Part shown: positions 14,521-21,914 of the stretch, piece after piece | Numbering within the stretch: the first letter of the stretch is position 1 | How the letters are laid out: the number at the start of each line of letters is the position of its first letter | Assembly (NCBI GenBank): GCA_947174375.1 | Contig: CAMWIS010000009.1 | Span: forward strand, 1-21,914 | DNA: 21,914 nt | Direction: 5' to 3' | Origin: an uncultured Bacteroidales bacterium | GTDB taxonomy: Bacteria > Bacteroidota > Bacteroidia > Bacteroidales > P3 | Notes under the pieces: model-generated | Told to the model about the DNA's origin: nothing | The model's database searches: none | What the model saw: the letters and a program-made list of their open reading frames with translations, nothing else | Made by a program: the position numbers and the translations under genes

Positions 14521-16338
14521 ATGTCTGAGATTAGGAACATAGCCATTATCGCGCACGTTGACCACGGCAAGACGACCTTGGTTGACCGTATGCTGTATCA
14601 GGCTAATCTGTTTAGGGACAATCAGGAAAAACAGGATCTGATTCTGGATAACAACGATTTGGAACGCGAGCGCGGCATTACGATTCTGGCCAAGAACGTT
14701 TCGGTCCGTTACAAGGATGTCAAGATCAACATCATCGACACGCCGGGTCACGCCGACTTCGGCGGCGAGGTGGAACGGGTGCTCAATATGGCCGACGGCG
14801 TGCTGCTCGTCGTGGACGCGTTCGAAGGGCCGATGCCGCAGACGCGCTTCGTGTTGCAGAAAGCCTTGGACTTGCACCTCAAACCGATTGTGGTCATCAA
14901 CAAGGTGGATAAGCCCAACTGCGAACCCGAACTGACGCAGGAAAAGGTGTTCGACCTCATGTTCACGCTGGGGGCGGACGAAGACCAGTTGGATTTCCCG
15001 ACGGCTTTCGGCTCGTCCAAGCAAGGCTGGATGGGGCCGGACTGGAAAACGCCGACGCAGGACATCACGTATCTGCTCGACTTGATCGTCAAGCATATCC
15101 CGGCGCCCCAACCGCCGGCGGGCAATACGCAGCTCATGATTACGTCCTTAGATTATTCGTCCTATATCGGCCGTATCGCCGTAGGGCGTCTGCACCGCGG
15201 CACGTTGCAGGCGGGGCAGAACGTCACGCTCATCAAGCGCGACGGCACGACCCAAAAGGAAAAAATCAAGGAACTCTATGTGTTCGAGGGCTTGGGCAAG
15301 GAGAAAATCAAGACGCCCGTGGAGGCCGGCGAAATCTGCGCCATCATGGGCTTGGAGAATTTCGATATCGGCGATACCGTGGCCGATTACGACGCGCCCG
15401 AAGCCTTGGATCCGATTGCCGTGGACGAACCGACGATGAGTATGCTGTTTACCATCAACAACTCGCCGTTCTTCGGCCGGGAAGGCAAGTTCGTGACCTC
15501 GCGCCACCTGCGCGACCGTCTGTTCAAGGAGTTGGAAAAGAACCTGGCCTTGCGCGTGGAAGAGACCGCTTCGCCCGACGCCCTGCTCGTGTATGGGCGC
15601 GGCATCCTGCACCTTTCGGTACTCATCGAGACGATGCGGCGCGAGGGCTATGAACTGCAGGTGGGCCAGCCCAAGGTCATCTTGAAGGAAATCGACGGTA
15701 AGCAATGCGAGCCGGTGGAAGAACTGACGGTGGTGGTGCCGGAGAACTTCTCGGGCAAGGTCATCGAACTGGTGACGCAACGCAAGGGCGAAATCGTCAG
15801 CATCGAGACGCGGGCCGACCGGGCGCATCTGGAATTCACGATTCCGTCGCGCGGTTTAATCGGTTTGCGCAACAACGTGCTTACGGCCACGGAAGGCGAG
15901 GCCGTGATGGCGCACCGCCTCAAAGGCTTTGAACCGTGGAAAGGCGAGATGGGCTTGCGCAATGCGGGTGCGCTCGTCGCGATGGAAACCGGCAACGCGT
16001 TCCCGTATGCGATTGACAAATTGCAGGACCGCGGTACGTTCTTCATCGACGCGAACGAGGAAGTCTATGCGGGGCAGGTCATTGGCGAACACATCCGTCA
16101 GGACGACCTCGTTATCAATGTTTGCAAGAGCAAGAAGCTGACCAATATGCGGGCTTCCGGCGCCGACGATGCCGTGCGGCTCGTGCCGCCGCGCAAGATG
16201 TCGTTGGAGGAATATATGGAATATATAGGCCCCGACGAATATCTGGAAGTGACGCCCCAAAGTCTGCGTCTGCGCAAGATTATTTTGGACGAAAACGAAC
16301 GGAAACGTCAGGAAAAACGGGCGGCAGCCGCCGGTTGA
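14521..16338 (+). CDS. typA: Ribosome-binding translational GTPase TypA/BipA
   Basis: 605-residue GTPase of the EF-G-like family that binds the ribosome and aids large-subunit assembly and stress or low-temperature growth. GTPase motifs are AHVDHGKT (11-18), the switch I RGIT (51-54), DTPGHADF (73-80) and NKVD (127-130). The BipA-specific later part includes YGRGILHLSVLIETMRREGYE and PSRGLIGLRN, and the C-terminal domain ends in a basic tail. Length is as expected for TypA. It starts 15 bases after hbd, so it is probably co-transcribed with crt-hbd, and it is followed by an intrinsic terminator. Confidence 0.97.
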   Translation: MSEIRNIAIIAHVDHGKTTLVDRMLYQANLFRDNQEKQDLILDNNDLERERGITILAKNVSVRYKDVKINIIDTPGHADFGGEVERVLNMADGVLLVVDAFEGPMPQTRFVLQKALDLHLKPIVVINKVDKPNCEPELTQEKVFDLMFTLGADEDQLDFPTAFGSSKQGWMGPDWKTPTQDITYLLDLIVKHIPAPQPPAGNTQLMITSLDYSSYIGRIAVGRLHRGTLQAGQNVTLIKRDGTTQKEKIKELYVFEGLGKEKIKTPVEAGEICAIMGLENFDIGDTVADYDAPEALDPIAVDEPTMSMLFTINNSPFFGREGKFVTSRHLRDRLFKELEKNLALRVEETASPDALLVYGRGILHLSVLIETMRREGYELQVGQPKVILKEIDGKQCEPVEELTVVVPENFSGKVIELVTQRKGEIVSIETRADRAHLEFTIPSRGLIGLRNNVLTATEGEAVMAHRLKGFEPWKGEMGLRNAGALVAMETGNAFPYAIDKLQDRGTFFIDANEEVYAGQVIGEHIRQDDLVINVCKSKKLTNMRASGADDAVRLVPPRKMSLEEYMEYIGPDEYLEVTPQSLRLRKIILDENERKRQEKRAAAAG

Positions 16339-16357
16339 CGTTAGGTTTGCGGTGTTG

Positions 16358-16393
16358 AAGCGGCGTTCGCGGGAAGCGGGCGCCGCTTTTTTT
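16358..16393 (+). terminator. Rho-independent terminator after typA
   Basis: AAGCGGCG (16358-16365) pairs with CGCCGCTT (16381-16388) and is followed by a run of seven T. The minus-strand side has no T-run, so it serves the typA transcript and not the converging RND genes. Confidence 0.85.
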
Positions 16394-16406
16394 ATGCGGT
16401 CGCGTT

Positions 16407-19400
16407 TTACAGATAGTATTGCTGGGCCGCTTCGTTGTCCGATTTATAGACCGGAATGACCGGCGCGTCGGGCTTGGCCGGCGGCAGCGGCTTGAACCGC
16501 TCCTGCAACTTCTCGAATACGACGAACAGCACCGGCACGATGAAAATCTGACAGATCATGCCGATGAGCATCCCGCCCACGGCGCCCGCGCCAATCGTGC
16601 GGTTGCCGTTGGAGCCGACGCCCACCGAGAACACGAGCGGCAGCAGGCCGAATATCAAGGCCAGTGACGTCATCAAAATCGGGCGCAAACGCGCGGTGGC
16701 GCCCGCCACGGCCGCCCCCTTGACGCTCAGCCCCTGTCGGCGGCGTTGCAACGCGAATTCTATAATCAGGATGGCGTTCTTGGCCAACAGCCCGATGAGC
16801 ATGATGAGCGAAATCTGTAAGTATATATTATTGTTCAGGCCGAGCATCCGCACGAACAGGAACGAACCCGCCAGGCCGAACGGCAACGACAGGATGACCG
16901 AAAGCGGCAGGATGTAACTTTCGTATTGGATGCAGAGCAGTAGATAGACGAACACGAGGCAGAGCGTGAGGATAAGCCCCACCGTATTGCCGGCTTCCTG
17001 TTCGTTGCGCGTGATGCCGGAAAATTCGAAGCCGTAACCCGTGGGCAGGGCCGAGGCGGCCGTTTCCTCGATGGCGCGGATGGCGTCGCCGGAGCTGTAG
17101 CCCTCGGCCGGCATCCCGTTCACGGCAATGGACGTAAAGAGGTTGAAGCGGTTGATGTTTTCGGGGCCATACACACGCTCCACCTTCAGGAACTGGTCGA
17201 TGGGCGCCATGCCTTTGGCCGTCCGCACAAAGACCTTTTTCGTGGCTTCGGGGTCGGTCGTCATTGTCGGGTCACCCTGCAACATCACGCGGTACAGCTT
17301 GCTGAAACGGTTGAAGTTGGAAACGTACTGCCCGCCGAAGTAAGCCTGCATCACCGACAGCACGTCCGACGGCCCGATGCCGGCCTGCTTGCATTTGTGC
17401 ACATCCACATCCACCATGTATTGCGGGAAGTGCGGGCTGAACGACGTGCGCGCGAACGCGATTTCAGGCCGTTTGCCCAATTCGTCGATAAAGTGCATCG
17501 CCACGTTGTAGAAATCCTCTATTTCGCCGCCGCGTTTGTCCTGCAAACTGAACTCAAACCCGTTCGTGGCGCTGAAACCCGAAATCATGGGCGGGGAGAA
17601 AATCATGATTTGCGCCTCGTGCACTTGTTCTTTCAAAAGCTTGTTCAGGTCGGCCGTCACGCGGCTGAGCGGATAATCGCGCCGTTCGTCCCAGTGTTTG
17701 AGGTTGAGCGTGAAGTTGCCGTAGCAGCTGCCGTTGCCGGAGATAAAGCCGAAGCCCGTCAGTTTGGAGCGCGACTTGATGGCCGGATGCGAGGCGATGA
17801 GGCTGTCGATGCGGTTCATCACAAGGTCGGTCTGATAGAGCGTCGTGGCCGGCGGCAGGTTCACGCCCACGAACATCACGCCGTTGTCTTCGTTGGGCAC
17901 GAGGCCTTTGGGCGTATGGCGCATGAACAGGAACAGGATGGCGATGAAAACCGCCACGAGGCCGAACGAGAGCCACGGCCGGCGGACAAAACGGTTGACG
18001 GCCTTTTTATAATGTAGCGTGGTGGCTTCGAACAGCCGGTTGAAGCCGCTGTGGAAATAGTCGATAACGCGGCGTTGCTCCACGGGCTTTTGGGTGTGCG
18101 GTTTGAGCAGGAGCGCGCAGAGGGCGGGCGAGAGCGTCAACGCGTTGACGGCCGACAGCAAAATGGCCACGGCCAACGTGATGCCGAACTGCGTATAGAA
18201 AATGCCCGACGTGCCGCCGATGAACGTAACCGGGATAAAGACCGAGGCCATGACAAGCGTGATGGAGACAATCGCGCCCGAAATCTCGTGCATGGCGTCG
18301 ATGGTGGCCACCTGCGCCGAATCGTAGTTTTGGTCTAATTTGGCGTGTACGGCTTCCACCACCACGATGGCGTCGTCCACCACAATCGCGATGGCGAGCA
18401 CCAGGGCGAACAGCGTGAGCAGGTTGATGGAGAAGCCGAACAGTTGGAGGAAGAAGAACGTGCCGATGATGGCCACGGGTACGGCGATGGCCGGAATCAG
18501 CGTGGAACGGAAGTCCTGCAAGAACAGATAGACGACGAGGAAAACGAGCAGGAAGGCCTCTATGAGCGTGCGCAAAACCTTGTGGATGGAGGCGTAGAGA
18601 AAGTCGTTGGCGTTCTGCATCTCGGCATAGGCCATGCCCTGCGGGAACTCTTCGGCGGCCTTGGCGATAACGGCCTGCACGTCTTTGATAACCTGCGTGG
18701 CGTTGGAGCCGGGCATTTGGTAGATGGCCACGGTCGCGCCCGGATGCCCCATGCCGCCGCTGATGATGTTGGACGAGAGCGCGCCCATCTCCACCCGCGC
18801 CACGTCGCCTAGTTTGAGCTCTTCGCCGCTGGGCTTTACGGCCAGCACGATGTTCTCGTAGTCAATCGGGTTGGGCAGACGGCCCTTGTAACGAAGTATA
18901 TACTGAAACGCCTGCTCCGAGTTCTCGCCGAATTTGCCGGGCGCGGCTTCGATGTTCTGTTGCGCCAAGGCCGCCGTGATGTCGGACGGCATGAGTTGGT
19001 ATTGCGCCATCACGTCCGGCCGCAGCCAAATCCGCATCGCATAGTCGTGCGAGCCGAAGGCCGAGGCGTCACCCACGCCCTTGACGCGCATGATTTGCGG
19101 CACGACGTTTATTTTAAGGTAGTTCTCGATGAATGTCTCGTCGTAGCGGTTGTCGGGGCTGTAGGTCGTGAACATGAGCAACGTGCTCGTCTGCCGTTTG
19201 CGCGTCGTCACGCCCACGCGCACGACTTCGGACGGCAACAGGTTCGTGGCCTTGGCCACGCGGTTCTGCACGTTTACGGCCGCCATGTCGGGGTCGGTGC
19301 CCTGCCGGAAATAGACCGTGATTTGCGCGCTACCGTCGTTCGTGGCCTTGGAAACCATGTAGTTCATGTCTTCCACCCCGTTGATGGCGTCTTCCAAAGG

Positions 19401-19592
19401 CGTGATGACGCTGTTGAGAATCGTACGGGCGTCCGCGCCGGTATAGGTGGTGGAGACGCTGATGGTGGGCGGCGCGATGTTCGGGTATTGCTCGATGGGC
19501 AGCGACACTAAGCCGATGAGCCCCAGGATGACAATCAGTATGGAAATGACGGTGGAGAGAACTGGCCGTTTGATAAAGAGATCTACGTTCAT
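16407..19592 (-). CDS. RND efflux pump inner-membrane permease (AcrB/HAE1 family)
   Basis: 1061 residues, the usual length of AcrB-type drug/proton antiporters. The N-terminus (MNVDLFIKRPVLSTVISI) leads into the first membrane helix. PIEQYPNIAPP (32-42) is a family hallmark. The proton-relay aspartates are Asp406 and Asp407 in AIVVDDAIVVVEA, and the partner lysine lies in LIGLLAKNAILIIEFA in the second half. Two large periplasmic porter/docking loops are seen at about 40-335 and about 570-865. It takes substrates from the inner membrane/periplasm to an outer-membrane channel; substrates cannot be predicted. It begins 3 bases after the adaptor gene stop, so the two form an operon. No outer-membrane factor gene is adjacent. 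Confidence 0.96.
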   Translation of the reverse strand: MNVDLFIKRPVLSTVISILIVILGLIGLVSLPIEQYPNIAPPTISVSTTYTGADARTILNSVITPLEDAINGVEDMNYMVSKATNDGSAQITVYFRQGTDPDMAAVNVQNRVAKATNLLPSEVVRVGVTTRKRQTSTLLMFTTYSPDNRYDETFIENYLKINVVPQIMRVKGVGDASAFGSHDYAMRIWLRPDVMAQYQLMPSDITAALAQQNIEAAPGKFGENSEQAFQYILRYKGRLPNPIDYENIVLAVKPSGEELKLGDVARVEMGALSSNIISGGMGHPGATVAIYQMPGSNATQVIKDVQAVIAKAAEEFPQGMAYAEMQNANDFLYASIHKVLRTLIEAFLLVFLVVYLFLQDFRSTLIPAIAVPVAIIGTFFFLQLFGFSINLLTLFALVLAIAIVVDDAIVVVEAVHAKLDQNYDSAQVATIDAMHEISGAIVSITLVMASVFIPVTFIGGTSGIFYTQFGITLAVAILLSAVNALTLSPALCALLLKPHTQKPVEQRRVIDYFHSGFNRLFEATTLHYKKAVNRFVRRPWLSFGLVAVFIAILFLFMRHTPKGLVPNEDNGVMFVGVNLPPATTLYQTDLVMNRIDSLIASHPAIKSRSKLTGFGFISGNGSCYGNFTLNLKHWDERRDYPLSRVTADLNKLLKEQVHEAQIMIFSPPMISGFSATNGFEFSLQDKRGGEIEDFYNVAMHFIDELGKRPEIAFARTSFSPHFPQYMVDVDVHKCKQAGIGPSDVLSVMQAYFGGQYVSNFNRFSKLYRVMLQGDPTMTTDPEATKKVFVRTAKGMAPIDQFLKVERVYGPENINRFNLFTSIAVNGMPAEGYSSGDAIRAIEETAASALPTGYGFEFSGITRNEQEAGNTVGLILTLCLVFVYLLLCIQYESYILPLSVILSLPFGLAGSFLFVRMLGLNNNIYLQISLIMLIGLLAKNAILIIEFALQRRRQGLSVKGAAVAGATARLRPILMTSLALIFGLLPLVFSVGVGSNGNRTIGAGAVGGMLIGMICQIFIVPVLFVVFEKLQERFKPLPPAKPDAPVIPVYKSDNEAAQQYYL

Positions 19593-19595
19593 GGC

Positions 19596-20732
19596 TTAGC
19601 GGGTGAGCGTGTCTGAAATCGGTTCGATTAGTTGGTCTTCTTTCAGGAAGGCCGCGCCTTCGGTCACGATTTGTTCGCCGCCCGTCAGGCCGTCCAACAC
19701 GACGAAGTTCAGGCCGTCGTTGAGCGTATGCACCTCGATGGCCCGTGACTTGACGCGCCCCGTGGCCGTATCGACGACATAGACGAAGCGTCGGTTCTGA
19801 ATCTCGAACGTGGCGCTTTGCGGTATCACGAAAACGGAATCCACGGTATAGGGAATCAGAATTGTGCCCGTGTAGCCGCTACGGAGGCTGTATTCCGGGT
19901 TGGGGAAGTTGGCGCGGGCGCGGAGGGCGCCCGTGTTGGCGTCCACGCTGCCGCTGATGGTGATGAGCTGCCCTTCGTACGGATACAGGCTGCCGTCCGA
20001 CAGGCGCAGGCGCAAGGGCGGCATTTGGGCCACCATGTTGTGGAGCGAGCCGTATTGGCGCGACAGGGCCAGCGCCTGGCGTTCGCTCATTGAGAAATAA
20101 ATCCGCATGATGCTGATTTGGGTAACCTGCGTCAGGGGCTTTTCCGAGTTGGGGCCAATCAGGTTGCCGGGGCTCATCGAAATGACGCCCACGATGCCGT
20201 CGGCCGGGCTGGTGACGCGCGTGTAAGCGAATTCCTGTTCGGCATTGGCGAGTTGCGCCTGCGCCTGCGCCAGTTGCGATTCCTTGACCTTGACGTCGTT
20301 GCGCGCCAATTGCAGGTCGTAGTCGCTGATGATGTTGCGTTTGTGCAGTTCCTCTTTGGTGTTCAACGTCAGTCGGGAGGTCTCCAACTGGGCGGCCGCC
20401 ACTTGGATGTTGGCTTCGGCTACGTTCATGGCCGCCTTGATTTGCACGTCCTCCAACGTGAACAGCAGTTGGCCTTCCTTGACGAAATCCCCCTCGTTGA
20501 TATGCTGTTTGTCGATAAAGGCCGTGATTTTGGGGCGGATGGTGATGTTCTTGTTGCCGACGATGATGCAGCTGTGGGATTCGGTCAGCGTGCGGCTTTC
20601 GGGATATACGGTTTTGACGGTGCGTTGCACCGGCTTGTCGTCGTTGGCCGAGGCACGGTTTTTACACGATGTGAAAAGGAGGGGAAACAGGAGCAGTCCT
20701 GTATATATGATGTGGTGTGCGGAGATGCGCAT
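19596..20732 (-). CDS. RND efflux periplasmic adaptor (membrane fusion protein), lipoprotein
   Basis: 378 residues from the ATG at 20732 (MRISAHHIIYTG). The frame continues upstream through the tRNA gene, so longer starts are rejected. LLFPLLFTSC is a lipoprotein signal with the acylated Cys at position 23. The barrel-sandwich half is IDKQHINEGDFVKEGQLLFTLED, followed by a long helical hairpin rich in Ala, Gln and Glu (about 105-170) and the second half RVTSPADGIVGVISMSPGN. The C-terminal part is the beta-barrel/membrane-proximal region (LRSGYTGTILIPY, GLTGGEQIVTEGA). It bridges the AcrB-type pump to an outer-membrane channel. No TAnnTTTG promoter is visible in the 74 bases between the tRNA and this start. 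Confidence 0.94.
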   Translation of the reverse strand: MRISAHHIIYTGLLLFPLLFTSCKNRASANDDKPVQRTVKTVYPESRTLTESHSCIIVGNKNITIRPKITAFIDKQHINEGDFVKEGQLLFTLEDVQIKAAMNVAEANIQVAAAQLETSRLTLNTKEELHKRNIISDYDLQLARNDVKVKESQLAQAQAQLANAEQEFAYTRVTSPADGIVGVISMSPGNLIGPNSEKPLTQVTQISIMRIYFSMSERQALALSRQYGSLHNMVAQMPPLRLRLSDGSLYPYEGQLITISGSVDANTGALRARANFPNPEYSLRSGYTGTILIPYTVDSVFVIPQSATFEIQNRRFVYVVDTATGRVKSRAIEVHTLNDGLNFVVLDGLTGGEQIVTEGAAFLKEDQLIEPISDTLTR

Positions 20733-20774
20733 ATTCAGCGGTTTTGTACGCACTTGGTTTAGGTGCGCGATATT

Positions 20775-20801
20775 AAAAAAAAAGCCGGCGAAACCGTCGG
20801 C
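20775..20801 (-). terminator. Hairpin terminator/attenuator after tRNA-Gln
   Basis: On the minus strand GCCGACG and CGCCGGC form a 7-pair stem with one A-C mismatch and a GTTT loop, followed by nine T. It lies between tRNA-Gln and the RND adaptor gene, ending 43 bases before the adaptor start. Confidence 0.75.
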
Positions 20802-20806
20802 GGAAG

Positions 20807-20879
20807 TTGTCCTACTAGGGGTCGAACCTAGACTCTTCAGATCCAGAATCTGACGTGTTGCCAATTACACCATAGGACA
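20807..20879 (-). tRNA. tRNA-Gln (anticodon CUG)
   Basis: A complete 73-nt cloverleaf on the minus strand: acceptor arms TGTCCTA/TAGGACA, D-arm GTGT-AATTGGCA-ACAC, anticodon stem TCAGA/TCTGA with loop TTCTGGA (anticodon CTG, reading CAG), and T-arm CTAGG-TTCGACC-CCTAG. The discriminator base is A and the 3' CCA is not encoded. The U1-A72 pair is characteristic of bacterial tRNA-Gln. Confidence 0.95.
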
Positions 20880-20911
20880 AGCACAGGGTTTTCGTTTCCC
20901 GAAAACGGGGG

Positions 20912-20919
20912 CAAAGATA
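20912..20919 (-). promoter_or_regulatory. -7 promoter element for tRNA-Gln
   Basis: Minus strand TATCTTTG is an exact TAnnTTTG match and identical to the -7 box of the rRNA-type promoter at 21809. It lies 33 bases upstream of the mature tRNA 5' end. No clear -33 TTTG is seen. Confidence 0.55.
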
Positions 20920-21179
20920 AAACAAAAAAGCGTAAAAAAAAAGCGGTAGCCGGAGATAAGGGCAAATATTATATAATAGGGTAGGTTGGCGAGGGGTTAA
21001 TGTTGGAGAATAACGGATAAAAATGCCAAAAAGACATGATTTATCATCAAGAAGCGACAATTTGGCTTGTTTTGGCGGCAATGGAACGGCTTTTTGTCCG
21101 CGGCACGGGAATTGTTCAAGGGTAAAGCGTGCCGCAAACCGCGGCGCCCCGCTTGCGGGTCAATTAGAAAACAAAAAAC

Positions 21180-21186
21180 AGGAGGA
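21180..21186 (+). promoter_or_regulatory. Strong Shine-Dalgarno site of hsp20
   Basis: AGGAGGA, followed by a 7-base spacer and ATG at 21194. This is close to a perfect anti-16S match, and it fixes the start codon. Other genes in the window have A-rich leaders with at most weak purine tracts, so it stands out. Confidence 0.8.
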
Positions 21187-21193
21187 CAAAATT

Positions 21194-21682
21194 ATGATGT
21201 TGCTTAAAAGAAACGAAAACTGGTTGCCCGGTATGTTGGCGAGTATGTTTGACAACGACCTGATGCCCAAAATGCAGTTGACGACGCCCGCCATCAATAT
21301 TAAGGAAACCGAAGAAGCTTACGAATTGGAACTGGCGATGCCCGGTATGGGACGCGAGGACTTCCGCCTGCGCCTGGACGACCAGGGCTGCCTGATGGTC
21401 AGCGTGGAGAAGCGCGTTGAATCGGAGGAACGTCAGCCGGAAGCGCAATCGCAAGAAAAAGAGGAAGCTAAGGCCGAAGAACCGGCGGCTGACCTGAAGC
21501 CGGTGCGCTATCTGCGGCGCGAATTTGCCTACACCAAATTTCAGAAAAACTTCATAGTGCCTGAAAATGTGGATAAAAGCAAAATATCGGCCAAGGTGGA
21601 CAACGGGATTCTGACGGTTGAGATGCCCAAAATGAGCGAGGAAGACCGTCGGAAAAACGACCGGACCATCGAAATCCACTAA
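21194..21682 (+). CDS. Hsp20/alpha-crystallin family small heat-shock protein
   Basis: 162 residues from the ATG preceded by the AGGAGGA site (MMLLKRNENWLPGMLASMF). It is an ATP-independent holdase chaperone that binds unfolding proteins. The alpha-crystallin domain runs from about residue 35 (PAINIKETEEAYELELAMPGM) to about 150. The dimerisation loop is expanded by an acidic, Ala/Glu/Gln-rich low-complexity stretch (about 77-103) before YLRREFAYTKFQKNF. The A-x-x-x-N-G-(I/L)-L-T signature is AKVDNGILTVEMPK, and an IEI-type tail (TIEIH) ends the protein, consistent with oligomer contacts. It appears monocistronic: it has its own terminator and lies between a tRNA and an rRNA-type promoter. 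Confidence 0.95.
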   Translation: MMLLKRNENWLPGMLASMFDNDLMPKMQLTTPAINIKETEEAYELELAMPGMGREDFRLRLDDQGCLMVSVEKRVESEERQPEAQSQEKEEAKAEEPAADLKPVRYLRREFAYTKFQKNFIVPENVDKSKISAKVDNGILTVEMPKMSEEDRRKNDRTIEIH

Positions 21683-21723
21683 AAAAGTGGCGGACGGCAG
21701 GACTTATTAGAATGCTGTCAATG

Positions 21724-21753
21724 AACGGGGTACATAAAAGTGCCCCGTTTTTT
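21724..21753 (+). terminator. Rho-independent terminator after hsp20
   Basis: AACGGGGTAC pairs with GTGCCCCGTT (10 pairs, one G-T) around the loop ATAAAA and is followed by TTTTTTG and a longer T-rich stretch. Confidence 0.9.
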
Positions 21754-21785
21754 GTTGTTTTTTTTGAAAAAAATTAGGCAAAAAG

Positions 21786-21816
21786 TTTGCAGATAAGAAA
21801 AAAGGTCGTATCTTTG
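21786..21816 (+). promoter_or_regulatory. Very strong Bacteroidetes promoter, probably of an rRNA operon
   Basis: TTTG (21786-21789), 19 bases, then TATCTTTG (21809-21816): an exact match to the -33/-7 consensus TTTG-N19-TAnnTTTG of the Bacteroidetes primary sigma factor, preceded by A/T tracts that could act as an UP element. Transcription would begin near 21822. No protein start follows within the window. Confidence 0.85.
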
Positions 21817-21821
21817 CACTC

Positions 21822-21914
21822 CTTTTTCGCCGGAACCACTGGTTCAGACGAGGGGAACAAAGTTCATTGACATTTTGTAAACCAAGCAATAGCGAAAATG
21901 ATCGCTATAAGTTT
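21822..21914 (+). other. Probable 5' leader of an rRNA (rrn) precursor transcript, cut by the window edge
   Basis: The untranslated stretch contains GTTCATTGACATTTTGTAAA, which resembles the GTTCTTTGACAT-type motif found upstream of 16S rRNA genes in Bacteroidales. It also contains two stems: GAACC-act-GGTTC (about 21833-21845) and TAGCGA-aaatga-TCGCTA (21890-21907). No 16S sequence is reached, so the rrn assignment is inference. Confidence 0.6.

Larger units (their letters stand above)
20880..21193. other. Intergenic region between tRNA-Gln and hsp20
   Basis: 314 bases without a supported gene. The left part carries the tRNA promoter (20912-20919, minus) and a small inverted repeat, GTTTTCG/CGAAAAC (20888-20894 and 20900-20906), in the tRNA leader. 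The centre (about 20920-21060) is AT-rich with no clear motif. The right part is the presumed hsp20 leader. It has two small GC stems, GCCGC-aaacc-GCGGC (21131-21145) and CCCG-CTTG-CGGG (21148-21159), then an A-rich stretch leading to the Shine-Dalgarno site. I could not find a confident promoter for hsp20; TTGTTTTG at 21067-21074 is a one-mismatch -7 candidate. Confidence 0.6.

Noticed and set aside
20733..20864. Upstream extension of the RND adaptor through tRNA-Gln
   Set aside because: The frame is merely open through the tRNA; the lipoprotein signal starts at 20732.
21063..21076. Possible sigma-54 site TGGCTTGTTTTGGC before hsp20
   Set aside because: The GG and GC dinucleotides are 9 bases apart, but sigma-54 sites need 10, and the flanks do not match TGGCACG/TTGCA.
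21023..21193. 57-residue N-terminal extension of Hsp20
   Set aside because: The extension has no Hsp20 character, covers the structured leader, and the AGGAGGA site points to the ATG at 21194.
21707..21889. 60-codon minus-strand frame at the right end
   Set aside because: It covers the hsp20 terminator and the rRNA-type promoter and is Lys/Phe/Asn low-complexity; no gene signal.
1..21914. CRISPR arrays, insertion sequences, integrases, toxin-antitoxin or defence genes
   Set aside because: I looked for regularly spaced repeats, transposase motifs and small paired ORFs and found none that I could support.

Overview
The window reads as a high-GC chromosomal segment from an anaerobic member of the Bacteroidetes, most likely order Bacteroidales. 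The evidence is: promoters of the TAnnTTTG (-7) type with a perfect TTTG-N19-TATCTTTG example at the right end, a secreted protein with a gliding-motility/type IX secretion C-terminal domain, a Bacteroidetes-type ClpX, and a butyrate-type acyl-CoA gene set. I see no phage, transposon, integrase or CRISPR array. Nothing in base composition suggests a transferred island.

Layout. (1) 1-1148, minus strand: a compact run of tfoX-like gene, tautomerase, FeS-type flavoprotein and the first 17 codons of a gene that leaves the window. (2) 1262-2602, plus: glucose-6-phosphate isomerase (pgi). (3) 7002 down to 2612, minus: a tight four-gene run of clpX, a T9SS type B cargo protein, a radical SAM protein and a DUF6873/GME-fold protein; the last two overlap. 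(4) 7103-10768, plus: etfB, etfA and a large acyl-CoA dehydrogenase, closed by a strong terminator. (5) 12697 down to 10865, minus: argS. (6) 12814-16338, plus: crotonase, 3-hydroxyacyl-CoA dehydrogenase and typA/bipA, closed by a terminator. (7) 20732 down to 16407, minus: an RND adaptor/pump pair, preceded by tRNA-Gln(CUG) with its own hairpin terminator. (8) 21194-21682, plus: an Hsp20 small heat-shock protein with an unusually strong Shine-Dalgarno site. (9) 21786-21914: a very strong promoter and leader that look like the start of an rRNA operon just beyond the window.

How the genes work together. The etfBA-acd and crt-hbd blocks together supply the steps between acetoacetyl-CoA and butyryl-CoA (reduction, dehydration, second reduction) plus the electron-transfer flavoprotein. 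Thiolase and the terminal butyrate-forming enzyme are not here. Sequence features hint at an anaerobe-type, possibly electron-bifurcating Etf/dehydrogenase and at an NADPH-preferring hydroxybutyryl-CoA dehydrogenase. Other genes are housekeeping (pgi, argS, clpX, typA, tRNA-Gln), envelope and efflux (RND pair, T9SS cargo) or stress (hsp20).

The least understood material is the overlapping radical SAM/DUF6873 pair and the small flavoprotein/tautomerase/TfoX run. I did not find a clearly new defence or mobile system; most of the window is ordinary core genome.
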